This document shows, piece after piece, positions 25,141-32,031 of a DNA stretch of 64,000 nt. The position numbers were made by a program, and so were the translations under genes. How positions within the stretch are numbered: position 1 is the stretch's first letter; each line of letters begins with the position of its first letter. A model generated the notes under the pieces. It was not told where the DNA came from and did not search any database. It saw only the letters and a list, made by a program, of their open reading frames with translations. Source of the stretch: Bin107 sp965221655 (GTDB lineage Bacteria > UBA8248); assembly GCA_965221655.1 (NCBI GenBank), contig OZ244906.1:2418001-2482000 (forward strand), read 5' to 3'.

Positions 25141-26640
25141 ATGCGCAGAATTCTCCTCGGCTTGTTCGCCCTGGCGCTCCTGGCGGCGTTCACCGCGCCG
25201 GCTTATGCGGCGGACATGAAGATGAGCGGCTTTTTCCGCGTACGCGGAGCGGCCGTGGACAACGCCGACGGCGACGACGATGCAGGCGACACGACGAAGT
25301 ACTACGACGCACTGGTCCGCCCGCGCTTCACGGTGAAGACCAACGGCGGCAAAACGATGGCCGTGTGGGAGCCCGAGTTCGTGGATGCGAACGGCGGCTT
25401 TGCGATTGGCGATAAACGCCAGACGGTGGGCGTGAACCGCTGGCTCATCGACTTTGCGCTTCCGGGCACAGCGCTGCGCCTGCGGGTAGGCCGGACGGAC
25501 TATGGCTCTCCGGACGGGGAGATCTACGACACGGCCGGTCGGCACCGCGAGCCGGGCTTTGCGCTCTACGGCAAGCTGAGCAACAACGTGTCGCTGAGCG
25601 CCTTCCACACGAAGATGGAAGAGGACACGTCGAATACCAACGACGACAGGTCGGACTACCTGGTGGCGCTGAGCGTGAAGATGACGCCGACGCTCACGCT
25701 TACGCCCTGGCTGGCGAAGTCTGTGGATCAGGAAAGTGACAGCTACGACTACAACTACTTTGGTCTGAACATGAAGACGAAGTTAGGTGTGGTGAACGTG
25801 AACGCCTCGGGCGTGTGGCAGGAGGGCGAGGTTGCCACCGGTGCGGACCTCTCGGCGTGGGCGCTGCTGGTGCGCACCTCGGCGAGCATAGGCAAGCTCA
25901 AGCTCATGGGCAACCTCACCATGCTCTCGGGCGAAGAAGACATGGCGCTCGCCACGTCCTATGGCCGCGCTACGGCGAGCCGGGCGACGACAGACGACGG
26001 CGAGTACGGCGGCTTCATCACGCCGCAACTGGGCGGCTCGGGCTGGTTCTACGGCGGCCACATCATGTCTTCGCGGCGCTGGACGACGCTGGGCAACGGG
26101 GTGCGCGACCAAACCATGGGCGGCTCCGGCAGGCCGTATAATTTCTACGGCACCCCCCGCGATGGCGCAGCTTTTGCAGAACTCCACGTTCTTAGCGGCG
26201 ACGTACGGGAGATGAACGGCACGAACACCGTCGAACTCCTCGCCGAGTACAAGGTGAGCAAGACGTTTGCGATCGGCGGCGGCATCTCCTACTACCAATC
26301 GGCCGAGGCCGCTCCTTCTGTCTGCCTTGACGGCATATTTTTTATGGACACTTTAAGAGCTTATGTTACAGCCTTCGATACCTCGAGTTATGGAGCCGAC
26401 GGCAAGTGCGACCTCCTGCCCAGGGGGCCCCGCAACCGCACGGACGCCGTGTACACCTACAACGACGCCAAACATTTCGGCACGGAGCTGAACCTGGGCT
26501 TCAAGTGGAATATCTACCCGAACCTCGAGCTGCGCGCCGTGGCGGCGTACATGAAGTTCGGCGACTATGGCCTGAAGACCGACAGCGAGGCTTACGACGA
26601 CATGTGGGCGATGGGCTGGACGCTGCGCCACACGTTCTAG
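25141..26640 (+). CDS. Porin-like outer-membrane beta-barrel protein, copy 2
   Basis: 499 residues. ATG follows AAGGGGAAG. The signal peptide ends in FTAPAYA, and the mature start MKMSGFFRVRGAAVDNADGD is identical to copy 1 for this stretch. The C-terminus LRHTF again ends in Phe. Tandem duplicate of the preceding gene. Divergence concentrates in the loop after SVCLDGI (DNA about 26333-26400), which is distinctly AT-rich against the high-GC surroundings and ends at a second cysteine. This is probably a variable extracellular loop under phage, immune or substrate selection (inference). Confidence 0.8.
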   Translation: MRRILLGLFALALLAAFTAPAYAADMKMSGFFRVRGAAVDNADGDDDAGDTTKYYDALVRPRFTVKTNGGKTMAVWEPEFVDANGGFAIGDKRQTVGVNRWLIDFALPGTALRLRVGRTDYGSPDGEIYDTAGRHREPGFALYGKLSNNVSLSAFHTKMEEDTSNTNDDRSDYLVALSVKMTPTLTLTPWLAKSVDQESDSYDYNYFGLNMKTKLGVVNVNASGVWQEGEVATGADLSAWALLVRTSASIGKLKLMGNLTMLSGEEDMALATSYGRATASRATTDDGEYGGFITPQLGGSGWFYGGHIMSSRRWTTLGNGVRDQTMGGSGRPYNFYGTPRDGAAFAELHVLSGDVREMNGTNTVELLAEYKVSKTFAIGGGISYYQSAEAAPSVCLDGIFFMDTLRAYVTAFDTSSYGADGKCDLLPRGPRNRTDAVYTYNDAKHFGTELNLGFKWNIYPNLELRAVAAYMKFGDYGLKTDSEAYDDMWAMGWTLRHTF

Positions 26641-26667
26641 ACCGGCCCGGCCAGGGCAAAGCCACGA

Positions 26668-26696
26668 CCGGGGGGCGCGCGCTCCCCGGTTTTTTT
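26668..26696 (+). terminator. Intrinsic terminator of porin copy 2
   Basis: CCGGGG (26668-26673) and CCCCGG (26684-26689) with a CG-rich loop and seven T. Nearly identical to the terminator of copy 1. Confidence 0.85.
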
Positions 26697-26875
26697 GTGG
26701 CAAGCGCATGGCGAACACCAGAATGATGTGAACTTCGGGGGTCGGCCTGCCGTCTTCATCAAGCTACTGGAGGCGTTGGGCGTGGGTGGATGTATCGCAG
26801 GGGCGGGCAGGTTGCGATATCTCTACGCCGCCTCGCGGCTCCTCCCCGGGGGGCGCGTCCATTCGCGCGGCGTTG

Positions 26876-26905
26876 TTGACCTTACGGGTGCGTCTCGCGC
26901 ATTAT
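26876..26905 (+). promoter_or_regulatory. Promoter for mqnC
   Basis: TTGACC (26876-26881, five of six), 18-nt spacer, CATTAT (26900-26905). It lies 30 nt before the GTG start of mqnC. The rest of 26697-26875 shows nothing else. Confidence 0.5.
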
Positions 26906-26935
26906 TTGCGGGGACGTCCCTTGCGTGAGGAATCC

Positions 26936-28015
26936 GTGACGACGGCGACGACGGCATTTTATGACGCGATAGAAAAAGCGGCGGCAGGCGAGCGCCTCTC
27001 CTGTGATGAGGGACTCGCCCTGCTCGAGGGCGACGACCTGGTGGCGCTCGGTGCGGCTGCAGATGACGTGCGCGCGCGCTTGCACCCCGAGGGCTACGCC
27101 ACCTACTGCGTGGACAGAAACGTCAACTACACGAACGTGTGCGACGTCTACTGCACGTTTTGTGCTTTCTACCGCCCGCCGGGCGAACACCCCGAAGCCT
27201 ACGTCAGAACGCGCGGGGAGATACGCCAAAAGATCGAGGAGCTCTACGCCGTCGGCGGCAAGCAGGTGTTGCTCCAGGGCGGCCACCACCCCGACCTGCG
27301 CATCGAGTGGTACGAGGAGCTCTTCTCCTGGATGAAGGCGGAGTTTCCCGACCTGCACCTCCACGCCCTCAGTCCCCCGGAGATTCACCACATCGCCCGG
27401 CTCGAGGACATGCCCTACGAGGTGGTGCTCACCCGCCTGCGCGCGGCGGGGCTGGATTCGCTGCCCGGCGGGGGCGGAGAGATTCTGGTCGACCGGGTGC
27501 GGGACAAGATATCGCGTCTCAAGGTGGACTCCGCAGGCTGGCTCGAGGTCATGCGCGTCGCCCACGGGTTGGGGATTCGGTCCACCGCCACGATGATGTT
27601 CGGCCACGTGGAGACCGACGCGGAGCGCATCACCCACTTACACCGCCTGCGCGAACTTCAGGATGAGACGGGCGGGTTCACGGCCTACATCTGCTGGACG
27701 TTCCAAAACGACGGGGCGGCGACGCTCAAGGCCCCGACGGTGGGGAGCAGCGAGTATCTGCGCATGCTGGCTATCAGCAGGCTGTATCTGGACAACGTCG
27801 CGAACTTCCAGTCCTCCTGGGTGACGCAGGGGATGAAGATAGGCGAGATTTCCCTCCACTTCGGCTGCAACGACATGGGCTCCACCATGCTGGAGGAAAA
27901 CGTGGTGAGCGCGGCGGGCACGACTTATTCCCTGAACGAGGACGACCTCCACCGCATGGCGCACAACGCGGGCTTCACGCCCAGGCGGCGCAACTTCTTC
28001 TATGAATTGATCTGA
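26936..28015 (+). CDS. mqnC: Dehypoxanthine futalosine cyclase (radical SAM), menaquinone biosynthesis
   Basis: 359 residues. MqnC cyclises dehypoxanthine futalosine to the bicyclic precursor. Cys69, Cys73 and Cys76 form a normal CX3CX2C (NVCDVYCTFCAFYR). QGGHHPDLRIEWYEELF, HLHALSPPEIHH, LPGGGGEILVDRVR and SSWVTQGMKIGEISLHFGCND separate MqnC from MqnE. GTG 26936 follows a TGAGG site and matches family N-termini; TTG 26921 is an alternative. It is separated from mqnE-mqnA by two porin genes. It ends seven bases before the deaminase gene. Confidence 0.92.
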   Translation: MTTATTAFYDAIEKAAAGERLSCDEGLALLEGDDLVALGAAADDVRARLHPEGYATYCVDRNVNYTNVCDVYCTFCAFYRPPGEHPEAYVRTRGEIRQKIEELYAVGGKQVLLQGGHHPDLRIEWYEELFSWMKAEFPDLHLHALSPPEIHHIARLEDMPYEVVLTRLRAAGLDSLPGGGGEILVDRVRDKISRLKVDSAGWLEVMRVAHGLGIRSTATMMFGHVETDAERITHLHRLRELQDETGGFTAYICWTFQNDGAATLKAPTVGSSEYLRMLAISRLYLDNVANFQSSWVTQGMKIGEISLHFGCNDMGSTMLEENVVSAAGTTYSLNEDDLHRMAHNAGFTPRRRNFFYELI

Positions 28016-28022
28016 CGCGCTC

Positions 28023-29279
28023 GTGTCGACGTCCCGGCCGCGCAAGATGGAACTTTGGCTGGCGGACCTCCTCTGTCCGGTCGAAGGGCCTCCCGTGCGC
28101 CGCGGCGCACTGCTCACCTGCGAGGGGCGTGTGCTGGCGGTGGGCGAGGAGGCCTTCGTGCGCCCCGGCGCACCCGTGGCCCAGGAGCGCGATTTCGGCC
28201 GCGCGATCCTGATTCCCGGGCTGGTGAACGCCCACACGCATCTTGAACTCTCGGGCGTCGAGGCCGCACGCGCGCCGATGGAGGAGTGGATTCCCGCCCT
28301 CGTGCGCGAGGTCGCGGGTTGGCCCGCGCATCTGTTTCTGGCCTCAGCCCGCATCGGCGTCGCCAGAAGCCTGGCCGCGGGCGTGACCTGCGTGGGCGAC
28401 GTTTCCACCTCGGGCGAGAGCGCGACGGCGATTGCGGACGCGGGGATGCGCGGCGTGGTCTTCCACGAGGTGCTGGGGCTCGACCGGGGCAGGGCAGGCG
28501 AGATTCTGGCGAAGAAAATGGAGCGCCTCGCGCGTTTTCCTCCCTATGAGGGCGCAGGCGTCGTGCGCCACGGCCTGAGCCCCCACGCTCCCTACACCGC
28601 CTCGCTCGCCCTGTACCGCGCCGTGTGCGCGGAAGCGCGCGTGCGCGGCTGGCCCGTGGCGACGCATCTGGGGGAAAGCCCGGCAGAAATCGAATTCTTA
28701 CAAGACGGCGGCGGCGCACTCGCAAGAGCCTACCGGGAGCTGCGCGGCTCGCTCGAGGGGTTTGTGCCCTCGGGTATGCGCCCCGCCGCGCATCTGGACC
28801 TCGCGGAGGTGCTCGGTGACGTCTCTTTGGCCGTCCACGCGAACCAGACGAACGCCGAAGACTGGCGCGCCTTCGTGCGATGCGGGGTGCGCGTTTGCCT
28901 GTGCCCGCGCTCGGCGCGTTTTTTCGCGCATCCCTTCGCCGATGCGGAAGGAATGCGCGCGGCGGGCGTGGCGCTTTGTCTGGGCACGGACAGCTTGGCG
29001 AGCAGCCCCACCCTCTCGCTTCTGGAGGAGGCGCATTGCCTGCGGGGTGCGGGCTTCACGGATGCGGAGCTCCTCGCCATGTGCACGCAAAAAGGCGCTG
29101 CTGCGCTCGGTTTTTCCGAAGCGGGCGTGCTCAAGCCGAGCGGAGCGGCCGATTTTTGCGTGGTGTGCCCCCCCGAAAACGCAGGCGAGCCGGAGCTGGG
29201 CGACGTATTCGACCCCGCATCGTTCGTGGTCTGCACGGTGACGGGCGGGGAGGTTCGCTACGAGGCGCCCGCGGCGTGA
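28023..29279 (+). CDS. mqnX: Aminofutalosine deaminase-type amidohydrolase
   Basis: 418 residues from GTG 28023 (an ATG eight codons later is possible). TIM-barrel amidohydrolase with metal motif VNAHTHLE, His in ATHLGES, His in VHANQ and Asp in GTDSLASS. In the menaquinone context it most likely converts 6-amino-6-deoxyfutalosine to futalosine. It lies seven bases after mqnC, so co-translated. The alternative is a related guanine/chlorohydrolase-type deaminase; the neighbourhood favours the futalosine role. Genes for the following hydrolase (mqnB) and for mqnD are not in the window. Confidence 0.85.
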   Translation: MSTSRPRKMELWLADLLCPVEGPPVRRGALLTCEGRVLAVGEEAFVRPGAPVAQERDFGRAILIPGLVNAHTHLELSGVEAARAPMEEWIPALVREVAGWPAHLFLASARIGVARSLAAGVTCVGDVSTSGESATAIADAGMRGVVFHEVLGLDRGRAGEILAKKMERLARFPPYEGAGVVRHGLSPHAPYTASLALYRAVCAEARVRGWPVATHLGESPAEIEFLQDGGGALARAYRELRGSLEGFVPSGMRPAAHLDLAEVLGDVSLAVHANQTNAEDWRAFVRCGVRVCLCPRSARFFAHPFADAEGMRAAGVALCLGTDSLASSPTLSLLEEAHCLRGAGFTDAELLAMCTQKGAAALGFSEAGVLKPSGAADFCVVCPPENAGEPELGDVFDPASFVVCTVTGGEVRYEAPAA

Positions 29280-29285
29280 GGCGGC

Positions 29286-29315
29286 TTTTCATTCCCCGCG
29301 GTTTGGGTTTAGAAT
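29286..29315 (+). promoter_or_regulatory. Possible promoter for the DUF296 gene
   Basis: TTTTCA (29286-29291), 18 nt, TAGAAT (29310-29315, five of six to TATAAT), about 95 nt before the start codon. Confidence 0.4.
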
Positions 29316-29408
29316 GCGCTTCACTCACGCATATGCAAGGGTTTCGGGCGCCGCGCGCGCCTTTTTCGTACACCGGGGCCTTAAGCCCCACGAGGAGAAC
29401 GAGAATCC

Positions 29409-30014
29409 ATGATGCAGACTCCGAAAATTTTTGATGATTCCGACTGGAAAACGCGCGCTCCGCGCTACGACGTGGCCGAGGCGGGCATCGGCCGCGTTCT
29501 GGCCATTCGCATGGCGCCGGGCGACGATTTGTTCGGAACGACGCTCAAGATATGCAAGGAGAAGGACGTGAAGGCGGGCGTCATCCTGAGCGTGGCGGCC
29601 AGCCTGCAAAAGGCGGTGCTCAGAAACGTGTGGCAGTTTCCCGATCCCTTCCCGATCAACGACGAGTGCCGCATCTTCACGCCGATCAACGGCCCGCTCG
29701 AGCTCTTGCAAATGAGCGGCAACATTACCCAGACCGAGGCGGGAGAGCCCTACCTGCACGCGCACGTCACCATCTCGATGGGTCGTCCGGAGGCGACGTG
29801 CTTCGGGGGGCACCTGGTGGAGGGGTGCACCATCTTCAGCACTTGCGAGATGGTGCTGGCGGAGTTGTCCGACATCTCCTTCATGCGGCTTATGGACCAG
29901 CACACCCTCGTGGGCGAGGTGTTCGGCATCGAGGCCAACGGCAAGAGCGAGGCCGACGTGCAGCGTGCCATCGAGGAGCGCAAGGCGCGGCCCAAGCCCG
30001 AGGGCGTGGAGTAG
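29409..30014 (+). CDS. PPC/DUF296-domain protein
   Basis: 201 residues. The central region matches the PPC (DUF296) fold: LRMAPGDDL-like start, VKAGVILSVAASLQKA, HAHVTISMG and GGHLVEGCTIFSTCEMVL. The two His of HAH and the later GGH are likely metal ligands as in other PPC proteins. Bacterial members are trimeric and mostly uncharacterised; plant homologues bind DNA through an extra AT-hook, which is absent here. ATG ATG start with GAGGAG about 10 bases upstream. It has its own promoter and terminator, so it is monocistronic. Confidence 0.82.
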   Translation: MMQTPKIFDDSDWKTRAPRYDVAEAGIGRVLAIRMAPGDDLFGTTLKICKEKDVKAGVILSVAASLQKAVLRNVWQFPDPFPINDECRIFTPINGPLELLQMSGNITQTEAGEPYLHAHVTISMGRPEATCFGGHLVEGCTIFSTCEMVLAELSDISFMRLMDQHTLVGEVFGIEANGKSEADVQRAIEERKARPKPEGVE

Positions 30015-30057
30015 CCCGGCAGCCTTTCGCTTCCCTCACGCGGATGCGCGAAGAGAA

Positions 30058-30089
30058 GAGGCCGCCCCGCCCGGGGGCGGTCTCTTTTT
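30058..30089 (+). terminator. Intrinsic terminator of the DUF296 gene
   Basis: GAGGCCGCCCC (30058-30068), 5-nt loop, GGGGCGGTCTC (30074-30084), five T. An 11-bp stem with one G-U pair. It also lies just past the end of the convergent methyltransferase gene. Confidence 0.88.
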
Positions 30090-30111
30090 GCGCCGTGGCG
30101 TTGCGGGCGCG

Positions 30112-30663
30112 CTACAGCCAGGGGCGCACGCGCCCGCAATAGTCGTGGTATTCCCCGCCGAACTTGCCCGCCAGGTAGTCTTCCTCGGGCCGGACGACCA
30201 CGACGTGGATCGTGGCGACCAGGGGAGCGGCCAGCACGAATATCCATGCGTTGTCGAGAAAGATTGCGAGCCCCACGTACAGACAGGCGTAGCCGAGGTA
30301 GATCGGGTTGCGCGAGAAGCGGTAGGGGCCGTCGGTTACGAGTGTGTGCGCGGGCTTGTCCAGTGCGTGGTGGGTGTGGTGTTTCTTGAATCGTGCGATG
30401 GAAGTCGAATTCAGAAGGGCGCCTAAGAGCACCAGTCCCGCCCCCAGGGTGAAGCGCATGCTCTCGGGGAAGACCTGGGCGGGAAACAGGGTGTCGAACC
30501 CCACGCCCATGATGAAGTAGATGATGAAGTACCAGGCGGGCTTGATGGAGACGTCGGGGCGATCCTCGGGAGTTTCTCCCTGGGGTTCGGGGCTCTTGTC
30601 CTTCCAGGGGGCGAGCAAATGGGGGTCGTCGCTGTCGAGGAGTTTCCCGAACCAGTTCTTCAT
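30112..30663 (-). CDS. Isoprenylcysteine carboxyl methyltransferase-family membrane protein
   Basis: 183 residues with about four membrane segments after a hydrophilic N-terminus of about 40 residues. The C-terminal signature LVTDGPYRFSRNPIYLGY followed by RPEEDYLAGKFGGEYHDYCGRVRPWL is typical of ICMT/PEMT-like integral membrane methyltransferases that use SAM. Its ATG is only four bases after the TAG of the upstream selenoprotein ORF and has no good Shine-Dalgarno of its own, so its translation probably depends on ribosomes finishing that ORF. Substrate unknown; bacterial homologues modify lipids, phenols or sulfur compounds. Confidence 0.85.
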   Translation of the reverse strand: MKNWFGKLLDSDDPHLLAPWKDKSPEPQGETPEDRPDVSIKPAWYFIIYFIMGVGFDTLFPAQVFPESMRFTLGAGLVLLGALLNSTSIARFKKHHTHHALDKPAHTLVTDGPYRFSRNPIYLGYACLYVGLAIFLDNAWIFVLAAPLVATIHVVVVRPEEDYLAGKFGGEYHDYCGRVRPWL

Positions 30664-30667
30664 TTTG

Positions 30668-30940
30668 CTAGACGTCGCCCCGATCCCGCGCGGCCTTGTA
30701 GCGCTGGTTCATGCTCTGTGCGATGCCCGCCGTGACGGCGGCCGTGAGGTCGAAGGTCGCGTCGAGCGTCTCTTCGTCGATTCCCGCTTTCCCGGCGTCC
30801 GCCAGGCGGCGGTCCACTCACGGCTGGCAGTTGCGCACGATGGCGACGGCCAGGCCGATGAGCCTCTTTTCCCGGTCGGTGAGCAGGTCCACTTGGTGGG
30901 CGTCGCGGTAGAATTGGCGAAAATCGGCGCGGTTCGTCAT
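30668..30940 (-). CDS. AhpD-like (carboxymuconolactone decarboxylase family) selenoprotein, CxxU, TGA read as selenocysteine
   Basis: 90 residues if TGA codon 41 (complement of 30818-30820) is read as selenocysteine. Before the TGA: LTDREKRLIGLAVAIVRNCQP; after it: VDRRLADAGKAGIDEETLDAT and then a helical tail ending in TAG. Aligned to AhpD/CMD proteins, the helix carrying the redox CxxC reads Cys38-Gln-Pro-TGA, so the TGA replaces exactly the second cysteine. Similarity continues in frame on both sides. AGAGGA precedes the ATG by about 7 nt and a near-consensus promoter lies upstream. AhpD-like CxxU selenoproteins are, to my recollection, known from metagenomic selenoproteome surveys. Predicted thiol/peroxide redox protein, cytosolic. 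Alternative: a pseudogene with a nonsense mutation, less likely given the position of the TGA. Confidence 0.8.
30784..30812 (-). promoter_or_regulatory. Candidate bacterial SECIS hairpin
   Basis: Counting from the base after the TGA on the minus strand: CCUGGC (12-17) pairs with GCCGGG (22-27), loop GGAC (18-21). An outer CCGC (6-9) pairs with GCGG (31-34) across a small internal loop. The apical loop starts 17 nt after the UGA and begins GG, which fits the usual bacterial SECIS geometry (loop roughly 16-37 nt after UGA with a G in its first two positions). A competing 5-bp CCGCC/GGCGG hairpin exists, so the fold needs testing. Confidence 0.55.
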
Positions 30941-30978
30941 CGTTTCCTCTCACGGGTGGCGGACGATGGAATCGGTGC

Positions 30979-31007
30979 ATTATAAGTGGGCGTGTGCGCG
31001 TTCTCAA
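30979..31007 (-). promoter_or_regulatory. Near-consensus sigma-70 promoter for the selenoprotein operon
   Basis: Minus strand: TTGAGA (complement of 31002-31007, five of six), exactly 17 nt, TATAAT (complement of 30979-30984, perfect). Transcription would start near 30972, about 30 nt before the ATG at 30940. It is the best promoter match in the window. Confidence 0.72.
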
Positions 31008-31069
31008 TCGCACGGGGTGCAACGCAGCCTCCGGTCGAACGGGGGCGATTCGGGGGAGGGGGCAAGAGA

Positions 31070-31855
31070 ATGGATTTGGGTTTGCGGGGCAAGGCAGCCA
31101 TCGTAACCGGCGGAAATTCAGGATTGGGTCTCGCGGTCGCAAAGGAGCTCGCCCGCGAGGGCGCGGACGTGTGCATCTGCGCGCGCAACGAGGAGCGTCT
31201 GGCGGCGGCCAAGCGCGAGATTCAGGAGGTATCCGAGGGCGTGGTGCTCGCCGTGCGGTGCGACGTTACCGCACCCTCCGAGATAGCCCGCGTGGTGGAG
31301 GAGACGGTCGCGCTCTTCGGCACCGTGCACGTCCTTGTGAGCAACGCAGGCGTCAGCACGACCAGAGATTTTCTCGACGTGGAGCGCGCGGACTGGGAAT
31401 ACTCCATGTCCAGCATCCTCTACGCGGCGGCGGAGTTCAGCCGTCTGGTCATTCCCTACATGCGCGCCCAGGGGTGGGGGCGCATCATCATGACGGGCTC
31501 GACCAGCAGCCGCCAGCCGCGCGCGCGCCGCGTCGTGTCGAACGCGACCAAGGCCGCGCTTTTGAACTTCACCAAGTCGCTGGCGCGCGAGTTCGTGCGC
31601 GACGGCATTCTCGTCAACGTCGTGAACCCGGGGCGCTTCGCCACCCACTGGCCCGCGCGCATCGCCCGCATGGCACAGGAGAGCGGGCGCACCGAGGAGG
31701 AGGTTCGCGCGGAGGTGACGAAGGACATCGCCATCGGTCGGCTCGGAGAGCCCGAGGAGTTCGCGGCGGCGGTGGCGTTTCTCGCCAGCGAGCGGGCGAG
31801 CTACGTATCGGGAGCGGCTCTGCAGGTCGACGGAGGCGAGTGGGGCTCGATTTGA
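31070..31855 (+). CDS. SDR-fold protein lacking the catalytic tyrosine
   Basis: 261 residues. NAD(P)-binding TGGNSGLGLA (13-22), SNAG (91-94) and Ser144 (IIMTGSTSS) are present, but the YxxxK motif reads SNATK: Ser157 in place of Tyr, with Lys161 kept. The C-terminal substrate-loop region (NPGRFATHWPARIARMAQESGRTEEEV) and final GAALQVDGG fit a beta-ketoacyl-reductase-like SDR group known for incomplete active sites. It may still bind NADP(H), or use a different proton donor. ATG follows a GGGGGAGGGG stretch; divergent from the selenoprotein operon. Confidence 0.82.
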   Translation: MDLGLRGKAAIVTGGNSGLGLAVAKELAREGADVCICARNEERLAAAKREIQEVSEGVVLAVRCDVTAPSEIARVVEETVALFGTVHVLVSNAGVSTTRDFLDVERADWEYSMSSILYAAAEFSRLVIPYMRAQGWGRIIMTGSTSSRQPRARRVVSNATKAALLNFTKSLAREFVRDGILVNVVNPGRFATHWPARIARMAQESGRTEEEVRAEVTKDIAIGRLGEPEEFAAAVAFLASERASYVSGAALQVDGGEWGSI

Positions 31856-31952
31856 GGCACGCCCCCGCTCCCGTTTGCGCGGCCTTAAGAGCAACTCGTT
31901 GGGTGTGCCCGATGCGCTGGCGAATCTACCCCGGGAAAGTGCGGCGGACGCA

Positions 31953-31986
31953 AGGTCGCCGCCTCCGGACTTGCGGGCGGCGACCT
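31953..31986. terminator. Perfect inverted repeat between convergent genes
   Basis: AGGTCGCCGCC (31953-31963), 12-nt loop, GGCGGCGACCT (31976-31986): an 11-bp perfect stem in the gap between the SDR and the giant FN3 gene, 46 bp beyond the latter's stop codon. No T-run on either strand, so it is either a U-tract-free terminator or a 3'-end stabiliser. Confidence 0.5.
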
Positions 31987-32031
31987 GAGCAGCGCTACTA
32001 CGCGCGCCAGGCCGCCCGCCCGCATCGTCGG

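Noticed and set aside
30668..30940. Reading the in-frame TGA as a pseudogene-making nonsense mutation
   Set aside because: The stop falls exactly on the redox Cys position, both halves keep family similarity in frame, and promoter, ribosome-binding site and a SECIS-like hairpin are present. Not excluded until sel genes are checked.
30521..30985. Plus-strand 154-codon frame across the selenoprotein and methyltransferase genes
   Set aside because: Shadow of the minus-strand coding region; no domain and no start signals.
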